DNA from: CAZPNX01 sp964588285
Lineage (GTDB): Bacteria > Edwardsbacteria > AC1 > EtOH8
Reading direction: 5' to 3'
NCBI GenBank assembly: GCA_964588285.1
Contig: CAZPNX010000012.1
Coordinates: 1-64,000 of the forward strand
DNA: 64,000 bases
Positions 49,263 to 55,786 of the stretch are shown piece by piece. The notes beneath the pieces were generated by a model that saw only the letters and a list, made by a program, of their open reading frames with translations, had not been told where the DNA came from and made no database searches. How positions within the stretch are numbered: the first letter of the stretch is position 1; every line of letters starts with the position of its first letter. Both the position numbers and the translations under genes were made by a program.

Positions 49263-50525
49263 CTATCCGATGCTGATGTCGCCGCTGGTGGTTCTGACCG
49301 AGACGGCCACCCGGCCGGCGCCCAGCCTTCCCGTAAGCCTCCGGCTGGTCTGGTTCCGCTCTGCCAGCTCCAGGCTGCAGTCGATGTCCCCGCTGGCGGT
49401 GGAGGCCTCGAGCGACATGTCCGAACCGTCCGGGACCTCGAGCTCCACGTCCCCGCTGACGCTGGCCAGACGGATGTCGCCGCCCGGGGACGACCGGAGT
49501 TCTACGGAGATGTCGCCGGAGGTGGTGGAAGCCTTCAGGCCCTCCAGCATTTCCGCCTCTAGCTCCAGGTCCCCGGAGACGGTGCTCACCTCCGCCCGCC
49601 CGCGCTCCAGCTTCAGGGATAGGTCGCCGCTCACGGACTGGGCGACCAGCTCGCCGGAGAAATCGGCCGCCTCGATATCGCCGCTGGCTGTCTGTATCCT
49701 GACAGAGGCCTGGATGCACTTGGCCAACTCGATGTCCCCCGAAGCGGTTGAGATCTCAATGGTCCCGGAGCAGCCGTCTAGCGATACCTCGCCCGAGGTG
49801 GAATTGATCTTGGCCCCGCCGGCGGCGCCGGTCACCTCGATCTCGCCCGAGGCCGTCCCCAGCTCCAGGGCCAGCCCCTTCGGCACCTCCAGTTCGAAGT
49901 CCACCTGGGCCCGGCGTTTCTTGGTCCAGGGCGGGCCCTCCAGCTTGACGCGCAGCGTGCCACCGTCGTTCTCGGCCACCACCTTTAGGGATTTCAGCCT
50001 TTCCTGGGCCTCGCCCTCGTCGTCGCCGTAAACGTGGACCTGGGCCTTGATAACGATCTGGTCGGTATCATTTCCGGTCACAGAGATCTCGCTGCGGGGC
50101 TGGCTCAGGGACAGCGCCCTGATCCCCTCGGCCGGGACGGTGACCACCTGCTCCTCCTCGGCGTGGTGGGCGCCGAAGCAGCACTCCACAATCTTGGGGA
50201 GGTCGGGCACCCGGGGCACCTTGGGGACCCGGGGGATCCGGAAATGGATGTGCCTCTCCCGGTGCCGTTCCATCCTCTCCCGGGCCAGCTCCATCTTCTC
50301 CCGGGCGCGCTCCATGGCCTCGGCGGCCACCAGGCCGGGGTTGACCTCGTCCATCACCCGGGCCACGATCCGGGCCGGGTCGGGGCCGTGTTCCCGGTAT
50401 TCATCCTCATCACTGCTGGCCGGGGCAGGGGGCTCCTTGATGGCCGCCAGCAGCCCCTCGGCCTCCTGGGAGGTGATCTTGCCGGACTCCAGGAGCTTCA
50501 ATATCCTCAAAGTTTCGTCAGACAT
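49263..50525 (-). CDS. DUF4097 beta-helix protein with N-terminal SHOCT-like module
   Basis: A 420-residue protein. It begins with a SHOCT-like hairpin (MSDETLRILKLLESGKITSQ, then EAEGLLAAIKE). A linker with charged repeats (MERAREKMELARERMERHRE, probably helical/coiled coil) follows. From about residue 165 on, about ten short repeats of the DUF4097 type occur (TSGEVSLDGCSGTIEIS, ASGDIELAK, VSGDLSLKLE), which form a right-handed beta structure. There is no signal peptide or membrane segment, so it is predicted to be cytoplasmic. AAGGAACAG precedes the ATG. Confidence 0.85.
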   Translation of the reverse strand: MSDETLRILKLLESGKITSQEAEGLLAAIKEPPAPASSDEDEYREHGPDPARIVARVMDEVNPGLVAAEAMERAREKMELARERMERHRERHIHFRIPRVPKVPRVPDLPKIVECCFGAHHAEEEQVVTVPAEGIRALSLSQPRSEISVTGNDTDQIVIKAQVHVYGDDEGEAQERLKSLKVVAENDGGTLRVKLEGPPWTKKRRAQVDFELEVPKGLALELGTASGEIEVTGAAGGAKINSTSGEVSLDGCSGTIEISTASGDIELAKCIQASVRIQTASGDIEAADFSGELVAQSVSGDLSLKLERGRAEVSTVSGDLELEAEMLEGLKASTTSGDISVELRSSPGGDIRLASVSGDVELEVPDGSDMSLEASTASGDIDCSLELAERNQTSRRLTGRLGAGRVAVSVRTTSGDISIG

Positions 50526-50564
50526 TTTCTGTTCCTTCTTCTGAATGTTTTCAGGCGTCCCCGC

Positions 50565-50657
50565 CTAGATGAACAGCATCAGGAACAAAGAGGAGATGAC
50601 GCCCAGGGGGATCAGGCCCCCCAGGTCCACCTGCCTCAGCCAGTTCGTGTGCTTCAT
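50565..50657 (-). CDS. 30-residue single-pass membrane peptide
   Basis: A very short frame with ribosome binding site TTTGGAGAGAACA before the ATG. The peptide begins MKHTNWLRQVDLGG and ends with a hydrophobic segment (LIPLGVISSLFLMLFI) that could span the membrane. It sits in the 164-nt gap between the DUF2089 and DUF4097 genes in the same direction. No homologue is known to me. Confidence 0.5.
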   Translation of the reverse strand: MKHTNWLRQVDLGGLIPLGVISSLFLMLFI

Positions 50658-50689
50658 TGTTCTCTCCAAATTATAAGGTTTTTAGAATG

Positions 50690-51055
50690 TTAGCTTCTGA
50701 GCTTGTTCAGCTCCTCGATGGCCTGGGCGGCGGTCAGCCGGCCCTCCTCCAGCTCCCTGAGTATCTCCTCGCGGCTGCGTCCGGCGGCGTCCATCCTTGA
50801 GAGGGCAGCGATGACCTCGTCCAGCCTGGCCCGGACGGTGGGGTAGGAGACCTGCAGCCTTTTCTCCATCTCCCTGATGCTGCCGCGTGAGATGACGAAG
50901 GTCCTGATGAAGGACAGCTGCTCCTCGGACAGGCTGCCCAGCGGGGTGGGGGTGAACTCGCCGCGGACCACGGTGTCGCACGAGGTGCACTTGAGCTCGG
51001 AGACCATGGTGGGCGAACCGCAGGAGGGGCAGAGGTGCGGCATCTGCTTCGGCAT
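50690..51055 (-). CDS. DUF2089 zinc-ribbon regulator with SHOCT-like tail
   Basis: A 121-residue protein. An N-terminal zinc ribbon has Cys9, Cys12, Cys23 and Cys26 (HLCPSCGSP, LKCTSCDTV). A sigma-factor-like helix-turn-helix follows (LSEEQLSFIRTFVISRGSIR, EMEKRLQVSYPTVRARLDEV), as in DUF2089 proteins. The C terminus SREEILRELEEGRLTAAQAI is the same helical module seen in three cluster neighbours. It is likely the transcriptional regulator of this operon, possibly binding its AT-rich promoter. Confidence 0.85.
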   Translation of the reverse strand: MPKQMPHLCPSCGSPTMVSELKCTSCDTVVRGEFTPTPLGSLSEEQLSFIRTFVISRGSIREMEKRLQVSYPTVRARLDEVIAALSRMDAAGRSREEILRELEEGRLTAAQAIEELNKLRS

Positions 51056-51067
51056 GTCCGTCTACCT

Positions 51068-51208
51068 TCAGGCGGATTTGTTGGGGGAGGGAAGGCCGAG
51101 GATCATGCCGGCCAGCGACGCCCAAAGGAGGACGTTAAACTGGTCCCTTTGTGCGGATTCGGCAATGGTGCCGGCGATAGAGGGTGTGGCGAAGGGTTGG
51201 GTGTTCAT
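51068..51208 (-). CDS. 46-residue peptide, paralogue of its upstream neighbour
   Basis: A short frame preceded by GAGGTCAAGCC and ending 12 nt before the DUF2089 gene. The C-terminal half (FNVLLWASLAGMILGLPS then PNKSA) aligns with the peptide encoded directly upstream: F-x-V-x-L-W-x-S, I-L and NKS are shared. The N-terminal half is variable and polar (MNTQPFATPSIAGTIAES). A hydrophobic segment is present. I know of no family that it matches. Confidence 0.6.
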   Translation of the reverse strand: MNTQPFATPSIAGTIAESAQRDQFNVLLWASLAGMILGLPSPNKSA

Positions 51209-51220
51209 GGCTTGACCTCT

Positions 51221-51358
51221 TCAGTTTGATTTGTTCGAGGCGGGGTTCAGGATGCCGTTTATTATGGATGTCCAGAGGAAGACTTCGAAGGATGCGGAAC
51301 TGGAGTCGGACACAGGTGCTACCGATGCTGTCAGAGCTTTTCGAATCATCTGATCCAT
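51221..51358 (-). CDS. 45-residue peptide, first gene of the small-protein cluster
   Basis: This is the first frame after the cluster promoter, with GGAGACGCGAAG before the ATG. Its C-terminal half (FEVFLWTSIINGILNPASNK) is related to the following 46-residue peptide, at about 11 of 23 aligned positions. The N terminus (MDQMIRKALTASVAPVSDSS) differs. The duplication, with the conserved half constrained and the other half free to vary, supports real translation. Confidence 0.6.
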   Translation of the reverse strand: MDQMIRKALTASVAPVSDSSSASFEVFLWTSIINGILNPASNKSN

Positions 51359-51415
51359 CTTCGCGTCTCCATTTAAAGTTTAATACGGTTAATACTTCTT
51401 GCTTGTTTCATTATA

Positions 51416-51444
51416 ATTATACCATAAATAATAAACATTGTCAA
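51416..51444 (-). promoter_or_regulatory. Exact consensus promoter of the small-protein cluster
   Basis: Minus-strand TTGACA (51444-51439), 17-nt spacer, TATAAT (51421-51416). The predicted leader is about 50 nt. The region upstream is strongly AT-rich, like an UP element. Confidence 0.85.
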
Positions 51445-51450
51445 GTATAA

Positions 51451-51467
51451 TATTAAAAATTTTAATA
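51451..51467. promoter_or_regulatory. AT-rich palindrome upstream of the cluster promoter
   Basis: TATTAAAA (51451-51458) and TTTTAATA (51460-51467) are perfect inverted repeats around one base, 6 nt upstream of the -35 box. It could be an operator, or part of an AT-rich UP element. Confidence 0.35.
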
Positions 51468-51498
51468 ATAAAATTAAATTAATTTAAGTAAATTCACA

Positions 51499-51522
51499 AT
51501 AAAAAACAGCCTTTCGGCTGTT
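51499..51522 (-). terminator. Intrinsic terminator after the ROK kinase gene
   Basis: Minus-strand AACAGCC-GAAA-GGCTGTT stem (51505-51522) is followed by a T run. Confidence 0.88.
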
Positions 51523-51541
51523 TTCTGTAAAATATTTAATT

Positions 51542-52486
51542 TCAATCTGTTACAGAGATAAGAGCTGCTCCCAGAGCTCCAGCTGTCTGGCCAAGGATGG
51601 CTGGTAGAATCTTGATTCTTTTAATGTTGTAAGGCATGGCTCTCTTTGTCATTTCATCGATGGCCGGCTTCAGAATGATTTTTCCGGCCTGGGCTACTCC
51701 ACCGCCAATGACCACAGCCTGAGGATTGAAGATATTGGCTATGTTTGCCAGCCCTACTCCCAAAAGCCGGCCGGTTTCGCCCAAGGCAAGCGCGGCTTGG
51801 CTGTCCCGCCTTCTGGCTCGTTCCACTATTTCCTTGACGGTGATGCCGGTTTCGATCCTCAGATGTGCTCTGAATCTGAGGTCGTTATAACGATTGATTA
51901 TGGCTTGGGCGCCGATCAAAGACTCCAAGCATCCCTGGTTGCCGCATTTGCACTTGGGCCCGTCGCTCTTTATCGCCATGTGTCCCAGTTCGCCGGCGCC
52001 GCCGCTTGCTCCCCGATAGAGTCGGCCATTTATAATGATTCCGCCGCCGACTCCGGTGCCCAAGGTCAGGCCGATGACGTTGTCAAGCCCCTTGGCCGCG
52101 CCCAGCCTCTGTTCGGCCACCACAAAGGCATTGGCGTCGTTTTCAATGGTAATCTGCAGGCGGTGTTTGAAAAGCCGTTTTTCCAAGAGGCGTTTCAAGG
52201 GCACGGCGCCCTGCCAGCCCGGCAGGTTGGGCGAGTTACGTACCACGCCTCGGTCCACCAGCCCGGCCGAGCCAATGCCTGCTGATTTGACCTGATACCC
52301 TGCATTTTGGGCATCTGACAGGCGGGACTCAATCTCCAGGGCGATGTTCTCCACCACCCGGGCCACGCCGGCCTGGGCCTGGGTGGGGCGGGAGCCGCGG
52401 TATAGGATGCGGGGGGAGGGGAGGGCCAGCAGCACCGACTTGATGTTGGTGCCCCCTAGGTCGATCCCGATGACGGCCTTTTTCAT
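51542..52486 (-). CDS. ROK-family sugar kinase (glucokinase-like)
   Basis: A 314-residue cytoplasmic protein with the ATP-binding motif VIGIDLGGTNIKSVLL and the ROK signature GTGVGGGIIINGRLYRGASG, followed by GELGHMAIK. The zinc-binding loop CKCGNQGCLE is intact. No helix-turn-helix precedes the kinase domain, so it is an enzyme rather than a NagC/XylR-type repressor. Glucose or another hexose is the likely substrate. AAGAGGCAAAG precedes the ATG. Confidence 0.92.
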   Translation of the reverse strand: MKKAVIGIDLGGTNIKSVLLALPSPRILYRGSRPTQAQAGVARVVENIALEIESRLSDAQNAGYQVKSAGIGSAGLVDRGVVRNSPNLPGWQGAVPLKRLLEKRLFKHRLQITIENDANAFVVAEQRLGAAKGLDNVIGLTLGTGVGGGIIINGRLYRGASGGAGELGHMAIKSDGPKCKCGNQGCLESLIGAQAIINRYNDLRFRAHLRIETGITVKEIVERARRRDSQAALALGETGRLLGVGLANIANIFNPQAVVIGGGVAQAGKIILKPAIDEMTKRAMPYNIKRIKILPAILGQTAGALGAALISVTD

Positions 52487-52577
52487 CTTTGCCTCTTATG
52501 CTTTACATGAGAATAGCATGTTCAGCTTCATTTTTCAAGAAAGATCGTAAAGGCTAATGAATTCTTGTATATTTATC

Positions 52578-52606
52578 TTGATATAGGGGGGGTGATATGG
52601 TAGAAT
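52578..52606 (+). promoter_or_regulatory. Promoter of the propeller lipoprotein gene, leaderless
   Basis: TTGATA (52578-52583), 17-nt spacer, TAGAAT (52601-52606). The ATG at 52614 is 7 nt beyond the -10 box, without a Shine-Dalgarno sequence. Confidence 0.7.
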
Positions 52607-52613
52607 TCAAAAC

Positions 52614-53756
52614 ATGAAAAACATTTTAATATTTATCTTGCTCTGCCTGGCTATGTTCACCGGCTGTAGCTGCCGTAAGAAGCCCTGTGACACCCCGCCG
52701 CCGGACAATTATGACCCCAGGAACGTCAGCCGCAATACCAGTAATTCATACAGCGGTACGTTGGCGGTTGGCTCTGACGGTACCGTGCATGTTGTCTGGT
52801 GCGACGACGCCTCGGGACAGTTTAAAACATATTACGCCAGCAAGCCTTCAGGTGGCACGTGGTCCTCGGCAGTAGATATTGCCGGCAACACCACCAGGGC
52901 CTGCAGCGCACCGCAGATATCGGCCGATCCCGCAGGCAGTCTGCATGTGGTGTGGGACGAATTGGGAACGGTTCCCGGCAGCCATGCCATATATGTTAAC
53001 AAGCCGCAAGGCGGAAGCTGGTCAACGCCCTTGGACATAAGCAGCCCAACAACATCAAACGGTTCATTACCGCAAATAGGGATAGATGACGAAGGAAAAG
53101 TTTATGTGGTTTATGATGGAGGGGGGGGGGCTTTATATTATACAATTAGGAATATAAATGGTTTATGGGATACCCCATTAGAGTTTGGAGGCTTAAGTAC
53201 TTTCGGAAATCCTTCGTTAGCCGTCAGCTCTGATGGTCAGATACATGTTGTTTATGAGAATAACTCGCATTGGGTCATGTACATGCACCGTTCAGCCGCT
53301 GGTGTTTGGGATTCGGCAGTGGATATTTCCAAAATGCCAGGGCAATATTGTTCCATTTCCAATATAACGGTTGACAACGCGGGCAATGTCTATGCCGCTT
53401 GGACTGACCGGACTGCCAGGGAAGTATATTTTTCCATGAAGGCGGCCGGGGATACGGCCTGGAGCCAACCCTTGAACGTTTCCAACAGCGAGGCAGGGTC
53501 TTGGATTCCGAAGATGGCAGTAGCTTCTGATGGAACCTTGCATTACATCTGGGCCGAGGACATAACGCCCGGGGTGGCGGATATTTATTACAAACAAAGG
53601 TCGCCTACGGGTGTGTGGACAGCGGCCGTGAACATCTCGAACACGCAGGGAGACACACGCATCAGTGGACTGACCATTGGCGCCGACGGAAAATTGCACA
53701 TTCTCTGGACCGAAGTGCCTGATAATGATGTGTATTGTGACAGCTATCCCAAATAA
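52614..53756 (+). CDS. Beta-propeller-like lipoprotein
   Basis: A 380-residue protein with a lipoprotein signal peptide (lipobox FTGCS, acylation at Cys22). The mature part has seven to eight repeats of the form V-H-V-V-W-x-D...Y-x-x-K (for example VHVVWCDDASGQFKTYYASK and LHYIWAEDITPGVADIYYKQ), related to the repeats at 5368 and 39756. It ends without a T9SS module, so it is anchored by lipid rather than sorted by T9SS. A run of nine G near 53123 in the coding sequence is a possible slippage site. Confidence 0.82.
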   Translation: MKNILIFILLCLAMFTGCSCRKKPCDTPPPDNYDPRNVSRNTSNSYSGTLAVGSDGTVHVVWCDDASGQFKTYYASKPSGGTWSSAVDIAGNTTRACSAPQISADPAGSLHVVWDELGTVPGSHAIYVNKPQGGSWSTPLDISSPTTSNGSLPQIGIDDEGKVYVVYDGGGGALYYTIRNINGLWDTPLEFGGLSTFGNPSLAVSSDGQIHVVYENNSHWVMYMHRSAAGVWDSAVDISKMPGQYCSISNITVDNAGNVYAAWTDRTAREVYFSMKAAGDTAWSQPLNVSNSEAGSWIPKMAVASDGTLHYIWAEDITPGVADIYYKQRSPTGVWTAAVNISNTQGDTRISGLTIGADGKLHILWTEVPDNDVYCDSYPK

Positions 53757-53789
53757 CCATCTTGTATCATAAGAAAGAAAGAATCTAGG

Positions 53790-54213
53790 ATGAAACTAAC
53801 GATAATGGTGATATTTTTGAACATGCTCTTAGCTGTATGCGCATCAACGCAGCCCATGGTAAGCATCTACGAAAAAGTATCAACGAACCGAGAAGATAGT
53901 GTTGATAGTACAATTACCGCTAAGCCTGCAGACGGGAACAATGAACTGCGAGATTTTGACATAATAGCCGTAAACGGCGCTTACAGCTATACAAGGCAAA
54001 AACAAAATAGCACATACTTTGGCGATTACTTCTTTACAACAACAATCCTGTCGACCGAATTAACGTGGAAGCGCTTCTTCCTGCCTAACATAGCCGCTGG
54101 GGCAACTTTGGCGCATTTTCGCCGCTCTTTCAGCCGTTCTTACGAAGGTTACAGCAATGTGGAAAGTTACAGCATGGTTGGGCCTATTGCTGGTTATTAT
54201 TGGGGGAAAAAGG
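53790..54213 (+). pseudogene. 5' fragment of an outer-membrane barrel gene, truncated by an IS element
   Basis: The frame begins with a signal peptide (MKLTIMVIFLNMLLAVCAST) and barrel-like strands (FFTTTILSTELTWKRFFLPN, SYSMVGPIAGYYWGKK). At 54214 it runs into the left end of the IS, and only six foreign codons follow before a stop at 54233. The 3' part of the gene is not found on the other side of the element. Confidence 0.75.
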
Positions 54214-54253
54214 TGACATGCCCCCATTGTTAGTGCCAGTTTGAGTGTTACGC

Positions 54254-55111
54254 CTAGGCCGCTAAACATATGGGCAGCGGTTCTTTTGTTTCCGGGGCCG
54301 GCGGCCTGTAGCCCAGGGAGCTGTGAGGCCGAAACGTATTGTAGTCTTGCCGCCACCGCGCCGTCAGGACCCGCGCTTCCAATACCGTGTCCAACAACTC
54401 CCGGTTGAGGAGCTCGTCCCGGAACTTGCCGTTGAATGATTCGATGTACCCGTTCTCCCAGGGACTGCCCGGCTCAATAAACAGCGTCCTGACCCCGATC
54501 CGCCCGAACCATTCCCTGACCTTGCGGGCGGTAAACTCGGCCCCGTTGTCCGATCGTATGCACTCCGGCAAGCCACGCCTCATAAACAAATCCTGCAGCC
54601 GCTCCAGCACGTCTTCGGCCCTGAGGCTCCGGGCCACGTCTATGGCCAGGCATTCCCTGGTGTACTCGTCGATTATGGTCAGGAACCTAAGCGGCAGCCC
54701 GTCGCTGGTCCGCCTGTGGACGAAGTCGTAGCTCCACACGTGATTGGGCCTTTGTGGCCTCAGCCGGACGCAGGTGCCGTCGTTCAGCCAAAGCCGTCGC
54801 CGAGGTTTCTGCTTCTGCAGCACCTTCAGGCCCTCGGCCCGCCAGATCCGCTCCACCCGCTTGTGGTTGACTCGCCAGCCGCCTTGTTTCAAAAGAGCCG
54901 TGATCCGGCGGTAACCGTACCGCCCGTAGTCCTTGGCCAGACGGACTATGTCCGCTGTTAACCTTGGTTCGTCGTCCGCCTCCCGGGGCCGGTAGCCTTG
55001 GGTCGACCGCGCCTGCCCCAGCGCACGGCAGGCCCGACGTTCGGAAACGGCCAGCTTGGTACATGCCTCGGTGATCGCCCGGCGCCGTTTGGCCGGGCTC
55101 AGAAGTTTCCC
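54254..55111 (-). CDS. IS3-family transposase OrfB (rve integrase domain)
   Basis: This is the -1 frame part of the OrfAB transposase, from the slippery site to the stop (about 285 residues); the same frame stays open up to 55246, but upstream codons overlap orfA out of frame. It contains an HTH_21 region (DYGRYGYRRITALLKQGGWR) and the DDE integrase core: Asp in VWSYDFVHRRTSDG, Asp in CIRSDNGAEFTARK, Glu in GSPWENGYIESFNGKFRDE. SERRACRALGQARSTQGYRP is typical of the IS407 group. All catalytic residues are present. Confidence 0.88.
   Translation of the reverse strand, partial: GKLLSPAKRRRAITEACTKLAVSERRACRALGQARSTQGYRPREADDEPRLTADIVRLAKDYGRYGYRRITALLKQGGWRVNHKRVERIWRAEGLKVLQKQKPRRRLWLNDGTCVRLRPQRPNHVWSYDFVHRRTSDGLPLRFLTIIDEYTRECLAIDVARSLRAEDVLERLQDLFMRRGLPECIRSDNGAEFTARKVREWFGRIGVRTLFIEPGSPWENGYIESFNGKFRDELLNRELLDTVLEARVLTARWRQDYNTFRPHSSLGYRPPAPETKEPLPICLAA
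55077..55111 (-). promoter_or_regulatory. Programmed -1 frameshift signal
   Basis: On the minus strand the heptamer G-GGA-AAC (55111-55105) is read in the orfA frame as xxG GGA AAC, the canonical X-XXY-YYZ form. The orfA stop (55101-55099) follows after TTC. A stem GCCCGG (55098-55093) / CCGGGC (55082-55077) starts 6 nt downstream of the heptamer. Confidence 0.8.
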
Positions 55112-55377
55112 GAGGCCGCCTCCTTGAGTATCTGGTTGTCCAAAGACAGGTTGGCCACCAGCTTCTTCAGCCGGGCGTTCTCCTGCTCCATTTCCTTCAT
55201 CCGCCTGGCCTGGTCCACCCGCAGGCCTCCGTATTCCTTGCGCCACCGGTAGTAGGTCAGCTTGCTCACCCCGATCTTACGGCTGGCCTCCTCGACGCTG
55301 GTCCCCTGGTTTATCAGCAACTCCGCCTCCCGCAGCTTGCCGATGATCTCCTCCGGCTTGTACTTGACCTGTGGCAT
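55099..55377 (-). CDS. IS3-family transposase OrfA
   Basis: A 92-residue protein with a helix-turn-helix of the HTH_8/transposase_8 type (PEEIIGKLREAELLINQGTS, VEEASRKIGVSKLTYYRWRK) and a C-terminal leucine-zipper-like helix (MKEMEQENARLKKLVANLSL). It binds the terminal repeats. It is joined to OrfB by -1 frameshifting near its end. Confidence 0.88.
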   Translation of the reverse strand: MPQVKYKPEEIIGKLREAELLINQGTSVEEASRKIGVSKLTYYRWRKEYGGLRVDQARRMKEMEQENARLKKLVANLSLDNQILKEAASGNF

Positions 55378-55454
55378 TGGTTCACCCCCATTTCGTGTTT
55401 GATCCTGGCTCTATTGTAACATAGAACCTGGACCAGTTTCAGGGGGTCAGGTCA

Positions 55455-55644
55455 CATAAAGGTGTACAATACCCTGGGGCAGGCGGTGAGGACGTTGGTG
55501 GATGGCGAGAAACCAGCAGGCTATCACCAGGCGGTTTGGGACGGCAGGAACGAACAGGGGAGGAGGGTTTCGGCCGGCGTCTATTTCTACCAGATCAAAG
55601 CCGGTGAATTCAGCGGCATCAAGAAGATGGCGGTCGTAAAGTAA
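55455..55644 (+). pseudogene. 3' fragment of a T9SS cargo gene (sorting module only)
   Basis: Directly after the IS, a frame encodes a T9SS C-terminal module: VYNTLGQAVRTLVDGEKPAG, then WDGRNEQGRRVSAGVYFYQI and a terminal KKMAVVK. The upstream part of the gene is missing. The nearest start-like codon is GTG 55462. The module is intact enough to identify but has no signal peptide and cannot be secreted. Confidence 0.8.
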
Positions 55645-55663
55645 CATACCGGCCGCAGCGCGA

Positions 55664-55693
55664 ATGAGGCCTCGTCAGAGGCCTCATTTTTTT
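55664..55693 (+). terminator. Intrinsic terminator of the truncated cargo gene
   Basis: ATGAGGCCTC (55664-55673) pairs with GAGGCCTCAT (55678-55687) around GTCA and is followed by a run of T. Confidence 0.88.
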
Positions 55694-55728
55694 ACTTAGC
55701 GGGCCTTTGGCACGACAGCTTCCGTCTA

Positions 55729-55757
55729 TTGACTATGGCCGCCCGTTGTCGTAAAAT
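55729..55757 (+). promoter_or_regulatory. valS promoter
   Basis: TTGACT (55729-55734), 17-nt spacer, TAAAAT (55752-55757). The predicted leader to ATG 55787 is about 23 nt. No T-box element was seen. Confidence 0.75.
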
Positions 55758-55786
55758 TGAGATCGTTAATGAAACGGTAGATAGAT

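Larger units (their letters stand above)
54214..55454 (-). mobile_element. IS3-family insertion sequence (IS407-like)
   Basis: A 1241-bp element. The ends are imperfect inverted repeats: TGACATGCCCCC at 54214 and the complement TGACCTGACCCCC at 55454, with further matches inward (CCAG, TGTTAC). Both ends start with TGA as in IS3-family elements. It holds orfA and orfB with a programmed frameshift. The 4 bp on either side (AAGG and CATA) are not a target duplication, which points to recombination or deletion after insertion. Confidence 0.85.

Noticed and set aside
55644..55786. T-box leader for valS
   Set aside because: The gap holds a terminator for the upstream fragment and then a plain promoter; the leader is only about 23 nt.
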